From S34-282 sp034422075 (lineage in GTDB: Bacteria > Chloroflexota > Dehalococcoidia > Lucifugimonadales > Australimonadaceae), in NCBI GenBank assembly GCA_034422075.1, contig DAOUJX010000047.1, forward strand, positions 1-22,512: a DNA stretch of 22,512 nt, read 5' to 3'. Made by a program: the position numbers and the translations under genes. The notes under the pieces are model-generated. The model did no database searches. It was not told the DNA's origin and saw only the letters and a program-made list of their open reading frames with translations. Shown here piece after piece: positions 1-5,415 of this stretch; position 1 is the stretch's first letter, and the number at the start of each line of letters is the position of its first letter.

Positions 1-1
1 C

Positions 2-328
2 ACGGAGCGCGTGACGTTACCGCCTGAACTGGTGCCGCGCGACGCCGGTGGACTATTCGCCGTGCGCGTGAAGGGACAGTCGATGATCGACTCGCTCATC
101 GACGACGGCGACCTGGTAGTGCTGCGCCCGGTGCGGACGGCCAGCAACGGCGAGATGGTGGCGGCATGGATCAAGTCGCGTGAAGAGGCGACGCTGAAGC
201 ACTTCTACAGCGACGGGCCTTACGTGCGGTTGCAGCCGGCCAACACCACGATGTCGCCCATCATCGTCCCTGCTGAAGATGTCGAGGTGCAGGGCAAGGT
301 CGTCGCCGTTCTGCGTCGCGTCAGGTAA
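2..328 (+). CDS. lexA: LexA repressor, C-terminal S24 peptidase domain (5' partial)
   Basis: The reading frame is open to the window's left edge, so only the C-terminal part is present. It has the S24/LexA self-cleavage fold: the nucleophile Ser lies in the VKGQSMIDSLIDDGD block (codon at about 80-82), and the general-base Lys lies in EEATLKHFY (codon about 197-199). The final strand GKVVAVLRRVR is typical of LexA ends. LexA represses SOS genes and cleaves itself when RecA filaments form on damaged DNA. The DNA-binding winged-helix domain lies outside the window, so a UmuD-like or phage-repressor S24 protein cannot be fully excluded, although the spacing of Ser, Lys and the end fits LexA best. 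The internal GTG at 11 is not the true start because coding sequence continues upstream of it. Confidence 0.85.
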   Translation, partial: TERVTLPPELVPRDAGGLFAVRVKGQSMIDSLIDDGDLVVLRPVRTASNGEMVAAWIKSREEATLKHFYSDGPYVRLQPANTTMSPIIVPAEDVEVQGKVVAVLRRVR

Positions 329-346
329 GGCCGGGGTAAGTTCTCC

Positions 347-592
347 TTAGTCGGACGACGGCAGCTTCTTTTGCGCCATCAGAGTGAGAGGCTCGCCTGC
401 GACACTTAGACGACCGGGGCCGGGCTTGGTACAGAGGACGGTGATGCCAGACGCCTCCGACTCGTAGCGCTTTCCCAGCTGAAAGCCATCGCCGCCGGTC
501 TCGTAATCGAGGTCAGCGTCTCCGCCGCGCGTTACCATGAACTGCGGTGCGCCGTCGCCGTAGCTGACCTTCTGCCCCATTTGCGTCGCCAT
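347..592 (-). CDS. Small desulforedoxin-like protein lacking most metal-ligand cysteines
   Basis: This is an 81-residue protein. ATG 592 is preferred over an upstream in-frame ATG at 700 because a GGGAGGG ribosome-binding site lies about 9 nt before it. The C-terminal half (GKRYESEASGITVLCTKPG, then GRLSVAGEPLTL and the ending LPSSD) follows the pattern of desulforedoxin or desulfoferrodoxin N-terminal domains, which read GKxYxCxxCGxxVxxxxxGxGxLxCCGxPM. Here the CxxC is replaced by SEAS and the CC pair by VA, and a single Cys remains. If the homology is right, the iron site is lost. The gene converges on lexA, with 18 bp between the stops. An extended -10 (TGCTACAAT on the minus strand, 622-630) lies upstream. 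The family assignment is by pattern only and is tentative; the gene itself is well supported. Confidence 0.6.
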   Translation of the reverse strand: MATQMGQKVSYGDGAPQFMVTRGGDADLDYETGGDGFQLGKRYESEASGITVLCTKPGPGRLSVAGEPLTLMAQKKLPSSD

Positions 593-621
593 GCCGCTGC
601 GCCCTCCCGCAGAGAGTGCAG

Positions 622-630
622 ATTGTAGCA
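622..630 (-). promoter_or_regulatory. Extended -10 promoter element for the 347-592 gene
   Basis: The minus strand reads TGCTACAAT, an extended -10 hexamer TACAAT, about 30 nt before the ATG at 592. No convincing -35 box is seen. The same TGCTA(C/G)(A/C)AT pattern precedes the T-box leader, the selenoprotein gene and the first CPBP gene. Confidence 0.5.
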
Positions 631-659
631 AATGGGTGGGGCGCTGCGCTGCGCACTCC

Positions 660-682
660 GCCTCCCCTCGGGAGAGGGAGGC
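660..682. repeat. GC-rich intergenic hairpin (REP-like)
   Basis: GCCTCCC (660-666) pairs with GGGAGGC (676-682) around a 9-nt loop. The stretch 593-829 contains no convincing gene. Similar CCCTC/GGGAG-rich hairpins occur at 789-806 and 20701-20722, which suggests a dispersed intergenic repeat in this genome. Confidence 0.4.
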
Positions 683-821
683 TGGCGGCGGTTGCGCCAC
701 ATAAGGGATTCGAGCACTCAGCGCTCAGATTGCTGCTTATGCAGGAATGGCCAAAGGGGCGCATGGTTCTCTCCCTGGCGCGCTCCCCTCACCCCGGGAG
801 AGGTGAAGACGCTCACACCCT

Positions 822-829
822 CTCGCATG
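822..829. repeat. Left 8-bp target site duplication of the IS1595-family element
   Basis: CTCGCATG lies immediately outside the left terminal repeat and is repeated exactly at 5398-5405 outside the right one. An 8-bp duplication is the size known for IS1595-family insertions. Confidence 0.85.
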
Positions 830-852
830 GGGGCTTATATACGAACCTACCA
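830..852. repeat. Left terminal inverted repeat
   Basis: This 23-bp sequence begins GGGGCTTATATACG and is matched without mismatch by the reverse complement of 5375-5397. A GGGG(C) start is common at IS1595-family ends. Confidence 0.9.
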
Positions 853-861
853 AACCCTCGC

Positions 862-1241
862 TTAGGCCGGAGGGTTGGATCGCGGTCTAGGAATGGCCCA
901 CCACATCATGCCTACGATGAACGCAGCTACAACAAAGAGCAACAATGGGAGAGCAGGCAGCAACGGATTGGCCGGATGAGCGCTGGTCGCTTCGGCCAAC
1001 CAGAGGTAGGCGCTGCCTAGTACGCCCAGTGCTATGCAGATATCGTACCACCACAGTCGGGTTCCCGAGACCTTTTGGAGGAGTGCGCCCATTGCTGTGA
1101 ATAGTGCAATGAGGGGTGCATAGAGCCCAGCATGCCCCGATGGATTCTCCTCTGTGGCTGGAGAGTCCCGAACGAGAATAGGAAAGCCAGCAGCGCCGCT
1201 ATGGCGCAGACAGAGAGTAGGAAGGTAGTGAGTCTTTGCAC
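862..1241 (-). pseudogene. Passenger membrane protein, four predicted helices, single frameshift
   Basis: Two overlapping minus-strand frames join into one sensible membrane protein. The upstream frame (from about GTG 1241) gives RLTTFLLSVCAIAALLAFLF. The downstream frame (to the stop at 862) reads SPATEENPSGHAGLYAPLIA and then two more hydrophobic segments, around LWWYDICIALGVLGSAYLWL and LLPALPLLLFVVAAFIVGMM. One extra base in the CCC run at 1167-1169 would join them into about 126 residues with four membrane helices. The function is not recognised. The break may be a real mutation, a slippage site or a sequencing error. If only the downstream part is translated, ATG 1092 gives a 76-residue two-helix protein. 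The start codon choice is weak because no clear ribosome-binding site is seen. Confidence 0.5.
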
Positions 1242-1385
1242 TTCTATCGCACCAATCCCTGGTTGGGGTACCTTCAGACGGTCGCGGGGGTTACAGAGGG
1301 GGCTTGCTAGGCACACCCACTGGCCCCCGTGACCTGGGTTCGCACGACCTTCCACCATCGGCGCTGTGGCTACCCTAATCCCCAC

Positions 1386-1650
1386 AGCGTTGGACGATAG
1401 GTTCCCCCATCACTGGGACGCACCACTAGCGATTATGCCCACCCCGCGAGTGGGGCGAAGGTGGACACTCACCGCATCGCAGTGGCAGGGAGCAACCCTA
1501 CCACCTACCACGTAACCGGCGAACTTCGTGAAAATCGCCCAAGCAAGGCTTTCACCTCCCGGATGGTTTCCACGAACAGAGGATTTACTCGAAGGGGTGC
1601 TGGGGTGTCAATCCCCATTTGTCATTAAGGGCCTAGGGCATGATGCACCT
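1386..1650. other. Non-coding stretch of the element with several hairpins
   Basis: No convincing gene is seen between the membrane gene and the gene starting at 1740. Short stems are visible: CCCAC/GTGGG near 1437-1453; GTGGcAGGG/CCCTaCCAC at 1482-1504; and TGGGG/CCCCA at 1601-1617 followed by TTT, which may be a weak terminator. A structured leader or small RNA is possible but not demonstrated. Confidence 0.3.
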
Positions 1651-1739
1651 CGACAAAGCGCCATTGCCGACCTGCTTGACCGAACGCCTTAGCCAAACAC
1701 TCCTCTCGCTCGACATGACCCGAAAGGAGGACTACCCTC

Positions 1740-2057
1740 ATGGCCATGACACGCGAAACCCATATTCGCATCGGCCTAGACGATATCGACGCCATCTACA
1801 TCACCTGCAAGAAGTGCGAGCGGGAGATCGGGCAAGGGCTCGATGCCAACTTCCGTCCCTTCCCCAATCGGTGCCCGTGGTGCCAGGAGTTCTGGGGCAA
1901 CAATGAGGTAGACCTCACGGCACTCAAGTGCTTTACCGATGTCCTCCGGCGCTTTCCCGAACTGCACAAGGAGAAGGTTGTCGTCACCCTGCGAATCCCC
2001 AACCAGGAGACAATAAGAGAGGACGCATCATCACAGGGTCGAGAGGAGAAGCATTAG
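1740..2057 (+). CDS. Passenger protein with CxxC...CxxC zinc-ribbon motif
   Basis: This is a 105-residue protein with an AGGAGG ribosome-binding site (about 1724-1729) 10 nt before the ATG. Two Cys pairs, CKKC (about residues 23-26) and CPWC (about 45-48), can form a treble-clef or zinc-ribbon site. The rest is mixed alpha/beta with an acidic tail, and no enzyme motif was recognised. It is followed directly by the gene at 2058, with the stop and start codons adjacent, so the two are probably translationally coupled. Both proteins begin with a similar ETHI-containing segment (TRETHIRIG here, PSETHIPGI in the next). The pair precedes a strong terminator and then the transposase gene. Function unknown; a DNA- or RNA-binding accessory role is only a guess. 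Confidence 0.75.
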   Translation: MAMTRETHIRIGLDDIDAIYITCKKCEREIGQGLDANFRPFPNRCPWCQEFWGNNEVDLTALKCFTDVLRRFPELHKEKVVVTLRIPNQETIREDASSQGREEKH

Positions 2058-2261
2058 ATGGCTGGACCCAGCGAAACCCACATCCCGGGTATTCTTGGTA
2101 TCAAGGTATCGACACATCCAAGCGACAAGCGCGTGATACTGTCAATCCAGTTGAACCAAGACCCTGATGTTTACGTGTCGTGCGCGTTGGACAGAGAGGC
2201 AGTCGACGTCCTGCGCGACCGCTTGGAGTTTCACATGCACCTTGCAGAGGAAACGCGCTGA
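2058..2261 (+). CDS. Small passenger protein, unknown function
   Basis: This 67-residue protein has its ATG immediately after the stop codon of the zinc-ribbon gene and a GAGAGGAG ribosome-binding site inside that gene's end (about 2040-2048). It has alternating strand-like segments (VILSIQLNQ, VYVSCALD) and a C-terminal helix. No motif was recognised. Its N-terminal ETHI motif is shared with the upstream protein. The tight coupling suggests the two act together. It belongs to the passenger cargo of the IS1595-family element. Confidence 0.65.
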   Translation: MAGPSETHIPGILGIKVSTHPSDKRVILSIQLNQDPDVYVSCALDREAVDVLRDRLEFHMHLAEETR

Positions 2262-2356
2262 GCGCTTACGACACAGCACACGCCCTACCACGACTTCAAG
2301 AATCACCGCCTCGGTGGTAAGGTGAACACACATAGAGAGACCACGTAGGCCATGTA

Positions 2357-2393
2357 GAGGCCCGGGTACCAACACACCCGGGCCTCTCTTTTT
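2357..2393 (+). terminator. Strong intrinsic terminator before the transposase
   Basis: An 11-bp perfect stem GAGGCCCGGGT (2357-2367) / ACCCGGGCCTC (2376-2386) has an 8-nt loop and is followed by TCTTTTT. It ends the 1740-2261 transcript and separates it from the transposase, which should limit read-through into the transposase gene. Confidence 0.9.
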
Positions 2394-2413
2394 GTCCGAA
2401 AGGAGTGAGACGG

Positions 2414-3349
2414 ATGGCACGCAAAGCACCCGGCAAGTACTACCGCAAGGGGCTGACCATGCCCGATGCGATGGCACTATTCACGGATGAGCAAGCCGTA
2501 GAGCGGATGTTCATCGAGGCCCGTTGGCCGGACGGGATAGCCTGCCCGCATTGTGGCTCGCTGAGCATCGGCGAGCGCCCTGACCGCAAGCCCCTGCCGT
2601 TCAGGTGTGGGGATTGCCACAAGGACTTCTCGGTCAAGACGGGTACGGCGATGGAAGCATCCAAGTTGCCGCTCACCAAGTGGGCATTGGCTGCGTACCT
2701 CATGACCACGAACCTCAAGGGCGTATCGAGCATGAAGTTGCACCGTGACCTTGGGGTGACGCAGAAGACCGCTTGGTTCATGGCGCACCGGATACGCGAG
2801 ACGTGGGGCGCAGCTGATACCCCGTTCGCTGGCCCAGTCGAAGCGGATGAGACGTTCATCGGCGGGCTTGAGAAGAACAAGCATGGGCGCAAAAGGTTGC
2901 GCGCGGGACGAGGTCCAGTCGGCAAAGCGCCAGTCGTGGGCGTACGAGACCGGGAGAGTGGCAGGGTCGCGGTTGCCCACGTGAGCGGAACGGACAAGGC
3001 AACGCTCCAAGGCTTCGTGGTTGACCAGACCGAGCCAAGCGCAACGGTCTACACCGATGACCACGCTGGCTACCAGGGCATACCACGTCCTCATTCGACC
3101 GTACGCCACTCAGTGGGCCAGTACGTCGAAGGCATGGCACACACGAACGGCATGGAGTCGTTCTGGTCGATGCTCAAGCGTGGCTATCACGGCACCTACC
3201 ATTGGATGAGTGAGAAGCACCTAGGTAGGTATGTCGGGGAGTTCGCAGGACGGCACAACGACCGCCGGAGCGACACCCTAGATCAGATTCGCCGCATCAT
3301 GGCGGGTCTGGTGGGCAAGCGCCTCAAGTATGAAGACCTGACGGCTTAG
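2414..3349 (+). CDS. IS1595-family transposase (ISXO2-like)
   Basis: This is a 311-residue transposase. ATG 2414 is chosen over the in-frame GTG at 2405 because the AAGGAG ribosome-binding site (about 2399-2404) overlaps the GTG and sits 9 nt before the ATG. The N-terminal zinc ribbon has CPHC (residues 44-47) and CGDC (65-68), as in the transposase zinc-ribbon domain, and is followed by a helical DNA-binding part. The ISXO2-like catalytic core follows: VEADETFIGG with Asp145, VYTDDHAGY with Asp215 or Asp216, and HTNGMESFWSMLKRG with Asn245, Glu248 and Lys255, matching the DD(N/E)K pattern of the family. The length is about normal and no frame damage is seen, so it is probably active. It would act on the 23-bp ends of the surrounding element. 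Confidence 0.95.
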   Translation: MARKAPGKYYRKGLTMPDAMALFTDEQAVERMFIEARWPDGIACPHCGSLSIGERPDRKPLPFRCGDCHKDFSVKTGTAMEASKLPLTKWALAAYLMTTNLKGVSSMKLHRDLGVTQKTAWFMAHRIRETWGAADTPFAGPVEADETFIGGLEKNKHGRKRLRAGRGPVGKAPVVGVRDRESGRVAVAHVSGTDKATLQGFVVDQTEPSATVYTDDHAGYQGIPRPHSTVRHSVGQYVEGMAHTNGMESFWSMLKRGYHGTYHWMSEKHLGRYVGEFAGRHNDRRSDTLDQIRRIMAGLVGKRLKYEDLTA

Positions 3350-3402
3350 CCCGACCATCCCACACCAAGTCAACACCATCTTAGAGGAGAGAGCAAATGG
3401 AA

Positions 3403-3684
3403 TTAGGAAGAATCGTCCGTCGCTGGGTCCGTAAGCCGTCCAAGGTTGTCGGTCAGTTTGGCAATTACCTCCCGATAACCGTCCACTTCGGCCCCTGCTG
3501 TCTCGTCCGTAGCGACGCGGGTCGTAAATTCTTCGAGTCCCGCCCGCAACTCAGTGATCACCTTATCCACCGAGACTGAATCCCCCCGCACGAACCACGC
3601 CATGGTGTGCCATAGGTGAACCTCGAAAGCGTACACTAGGGCGTGAACATTCCCTCGCATCCTTAGCAGTTCATCAGTCGCCAT
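3403..3684 (-). CDS. Small helical passenger protein, unknown function
   Basis: This is a 93-residue protein with an AGGAGG ribosome-binding site 8 nt before ATG 3684; an in-frame GTG at 3693 overlaps that site and is rejected. The sequence is predicted mostly helical and slightly acidic (for example DKVITELRAGLEEFTTRVA). No catalytic motif is seen. It lies 32 bp downstream of the collagen-like lipoprotein gene on the same strand, so the two probably form an operon. It converges on the transposase gene, with about 53 bp between the stops and no clear terminator. A 60-codon plus-strand frame (3397-3579) with a good ribosome-binding site overlaps it antisense. Confidence 0.65.
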   Translation of the reverse strand: MATDELLRMRGNVHALVYAFEVHLWHTMAWFVRGDSVSVDKVITELRAGLEEFTTRVATDETAGAEVDGYREVIAKLTDNLGRLTDPATDDSS

Positions 3685-3716
3685 GGTATTCACCTCCTAG
3701 GTAGTCCAGCCCAACC

Positions 3717-4544
3717 TTACCGGCAGTGTGCTTGCAGCGCAGCCGTGGCACCTGAGAGTTCGCCCGGCAACCTGTCCATGTAGGAGTTGCCGCGCCGGAC
3801 CTCATCGACATCGAGGTCGGCAATGCCGTTGGTAAGGTGTATCGACGCCTGCTCTGCCACGCTTGCCACACTCCGTACTCTTGCCGCCACTGCACGTACA
3901 GAAGACGGCGCTTGCAGTCCTCCCATGATGTTCGCTGACGCTTGCATGACCGCTAGGGCACCGAACATCTCGGAACGCCAAGCCTGGTTGTCGAAATCAA
4001 TACTGTTGACGAGCTGGATTATCGTTTGCAGGCTGGACTGGATAGCCTCGGCCTGCTGATAAACCTCCATGAAGTACACCCGTTCCGCTGCCGTTGGGCA
4101 CACTGGTCTAGGCGTCGGGGTGGCTGTGGCACGTGGACGAGGAGTAGGTGTAGGTCTTGGGCGGGGTGTGGACGTTGCTGTGGCACGCGGAGTTGGTCCT
4201 GCCACTACTGGGGTGGCAACTGGCCCAGGTGGGCCTTGCGGGCCGGTTTCCCCCTTGTCTCCCCTTGGGCCTGTGTTGCCCGGGATGCCTTGGATGCCGC
4301 GAGCACCCCTTTCGCCCTTCTCACCCTTTGCGCCCTGCTCGCCCTGAGGGCCTTGTTCTCCCCGCTCACCCTGCGGCCCCGTATCCCCGCGTGGCCCTCG
4401 CACTCCCTGTTCACCTTGCGGGCCGCGCAGTTGCCCTGACTCCTCCCGTACTATCTGGCGTACATCGTCATCGGTGAGGCCCTCTGAACACCCCAAGACG
4501 CCAAGCAGGATGAGCAGTAGAGCGGGTAGCAGGAGTCGACACAT
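3717..4544 (-). CDS. Collagen-like (Gly-X-Y) lipoprotein
   Basis: This is a 275-residue protein, ATG 4544, preceded by AAGGAGG. Residues 1-19 form a lipoprotein signal with lipobox LGVLGC (lipidated Cys19). Residues about 41-108 hold 22 uninterrupted Gly-X-Y triplets plus a final Gly-Pro, with charged GEK, GER and GDK triplets typical of bacterial collagens, which can form triple helices without hydroxyproline. Residues about 109-147 are a Pro/Thr/Arg-rich linker of the kind common in secreted Chloroflexota proteins. Residues about 148-275 form a helical domain bounded by Cys near each end, with no recognised family. It should be an exported, membrane-anchored trimeric stalk with a C-terminal head. 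It is cargo of the IS1595-family element, which is unusual. The low-complexity region makes remote homology unreliable. Confidence 0.85.
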   Translation of the reverse strand: MCRLLLPALLLILLGVLGCSEGLTDDDVRQIVREESGQLRGPQGEQGVRGPRGDTGPQGERGEQGPQGEQGAKGEKGERGARGIQGIPGNTGPRGDKGETGPQGPPGPVATPVVAGPTPRATATSTPRPRPTPTPRPRATATPTPRPVCPTAAERVYFMEVYQQAEAIQSSLQTIIQLVNSIDFDNQAWRSEMFGALAVMQASANIMGGLQAPSSVRAVAARVRSVASVAEQASIHLTNGIADLDVDEVRRGNSYMDRLPGELSGATAALQAHCR

Positions 4545-4851
4545 AGGGTGCCTCCTTGCGGCAGGGCAGGACTCTTGCTACAGACGCCGCAACCCTATGG
4601 GTACCGACAAGGAGGCCCAAGAAGGCCCCACCCGTCCATAGGAAGGCGTCTGTAGCGCGGGCATCTTCCCCCGGCACCGGAGGCAAAGTCAAATTGACGC
4701 TCACCCCTGCCAATGCCATAATCCCAATCAAGAGGAACCCAGTGATGGCTGACCCCAAGCGCATACCCACACCCAAGGTCATTCCGCCCATTCCCGATTC
4801 GTTCGAGAATGTCATCAAGGCGCTGGTCAAGCCCAAGCCGAAGAAGGACAA
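4468..4851 (-). CDS. Candidate small membrane protein upstream of the collagen-like gene (uncertain)
   Basis: This minus-strand frame contains two membrane-like segments, GSAITGFLLIGIMALAGVSV and FLWTGGAFLGLLVGT, separated by a polar loop. It would be the first gene of the collagen-like operon, starting perhaps at ATG 4767 (MRLGSAITG). Its tail runs 77 bp into the collagen-like gene and looks non-native. A nearby frameshift would give the ending VPIGLRRL and a stop just before the AAGGAGG site. Its 5' part is antisense to the better-supported plus-strand gene at 4745. Both readings cannot easily be under strong coding selection, so confidence is low. Confidence 0.3.
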   Translation of the reverse strand: MSFFGLGLTSALMTFSNESGMGGMTLGVGMRLGSAITGFLLIGIMALAGVSVNLTLPPVPGEDARATDAFLWTGGAFLGLLVGTHRVAASVARVLPCRKEAPYVSTPATRSTAHPAWRLGVFRGPHR

Positions 4852-4864
4852 GGGTGACAGCTAA
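4745..4864 (+). CDS. Short basic Pro/Lys-rich passenger peptide (39 aa)
   Basis: This 39-codon frame starts at ATG 4745 with an AGAGG ribosome-binding site (about 4731-4735) 9 nt upstream. It has a Pro/Lys-rich N-terminus (MADPKRIPTPKVIPPIP), a short helix SFENVIKALV and a Lys-rich tail ending KKDKGDS. The stop lies 2 nt before the next gene, which suggests an operon 4745-5327. Very small basic proteins of this form occur in mobile and phage gene strings, but no function is assigned. Confidence 0.5.
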   Translation: MADPKRIPTPKVIPPIPDSFENVIKALVKPKPKKDKGDS

Positions 4865-4866
4865 CC

Positions 4867-5103
4867 ATGACCACCCACGAAGAGCGCATCACCAGCCTTG
4901 AGACCGCTAACGGCAGAATCGCCGTACGCCTCGACAAGATGGACAAGCGTATCGGCAAGGTCGAAAAGCACCTTGGCCTCGCCAACAAGCGGCTCGATGG
5001 CATCGACGCGAAACTCGTCTACACCAATGACCGCATAGACTTGGCTATCGACTTGCTCCAAGACTGGATGGGCACGAACGGCTCAGCCAAGAGTGACACG
5101 TGA
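4867..5103 (+). CDS. Small coiled-coil passenger protein
   Basis: This is a 78-residue protein that starts 2 nt after the preceding stop. Residues about 3-45 form a strong heptad-like coiled coil (RITSLETANGRIAVRLDKMD, then KRIGKVEKHLGLANKRLDGI). A second helix, DRIDLAIDLLQDWMG, follows. The pattern resembles short phage or plasmid coiled-coil proteins that oligomerise, but no specific family was recognised. The last codons overlap the GTG start of the next gene by 4 nt, indicating translational coupling. Confidence 0.6.
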   Translation: MTTHEERITSLETANGRIAVRLDKMDKRIGKVEKHLGLANKRLDGIDAKLVYTNDRIDLAIDLLQDWMGTNGSAKSDT

Positions 5104-5327
5104 CCACCGAACGGCCAAACCAGTGCTCTACTTGCCGGTTCGTCGGCACCCATAGAATCCCGACTACGGATGGCGGTGCTCGTGAGTATGAGGGGATGCT
5201 TATATGCAGGCTGCATCCACCGGTAGTCATAGTAGACAACACTCGGCCAAGCCCTCTGTGGGAATTCCCACGAGTGCTGGCCACCGACTGGTGCGGGGAC
5301 TACCAACCCAAGCCATGGAACGGGTAG
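5100..5327 (+). CDS. Small four-cysteine protein (CxxC...C...WCG type)
   Basis: This 75-residue protein begins at GTG 5100, overlapping the previous stop. It has CSTCRFVG near the N-terminus, CRLHPP in the middle and ATDWCGDYQP near the end. This C-x2-C...C-R-x-x-P-P...D-W-C-G arrangement is a recurrent pattern in small uncharacterised proteins of phages and bacteria and suggests a four-Cys metal or Fe-S site. It is the last gene of the element; only about 47 bp separate its stop from the right terminal repeat. No partner enzyme is evident, and the function is unknown. Confidence 0.65.
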   Translation: MTTERPNQCSTCRFVGTHRIPTTDGGAREYEGMLICRLHPPVVIVDNTRPSPLWEFPRVLATDWCGDYQPKPWNG

Positions 5328-5374
5328 CCAAGCCGCTACCCCCAACGCCATCCGGCTCCCAGCCTAGGGACTGG

Positions 5375-5397
5375 TGGTAGGTTCGTATATAAGCCCC
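5375..5397. repeat. Right terminal inverted repeat
   Basis: This 23-bp sequence is the exact reverse complement of 830-852 and ends ...TATATAAGCCCC at the element boundary. Confidence 0.9.
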
Positions 5398-5405
5398 CTC
5401 GCATG
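5398..5405. repeat. Right 8-bp target site duplication
   Basis: CTCGCATG is identical to 822-829. Deleting 830-5405 restores a plausible uninterrupted intergenic sequence with CTCTC/GAGAG arms, so the target may have been one of the GC-rich intergenic hairpins. Confidence 0.85.
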
Positions 5406-5415
5406 GGGTGGAGAG

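Larger units (their letters stand above)
830..5397. mobile_element. IS1595-family transposable element with passenger genes
   Basis: This 4,568-bp element has 23-bp perfect terminal inverted repeats (830-852 and 5375-5397) and an 8-bp direct target duplication CTCGCATG (822-829 and 5398-5405). It encodes one ISXO2-like transposase (2414-3349). Known IS1595 members are mostly about 0.7-1.2 kb, and a minority (for example the ISNha5 and some ISNwi1 types) carry passenger genes. This one carries about eight: a small membrane protein (frameshifted), a zinc-ribbon protein, a small partner protein, a helical protein, a collagen-like lipoprotein and a three-gene plus-strand set. It lies between the 347-592 gene and cofE, 10 bp past the cofE stop. 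The perfect ends and duplication imply a recent insertion. Confidence 0.9.

Noticed and set aside
2405..2413. GTG 2405 as the transposase start
   Set aside because: It overlaps the AAGGAG ribosome-binding site; ATG 2414 has correct spacing.
4026..4477. Plus-strand frames of up to 137 codons opposite the collagen-like gene
   Set aside because: These are antisense images of the Gly-X-Y repeats, rich in Trp, Cys and Arg, with no ribosome-binding site.
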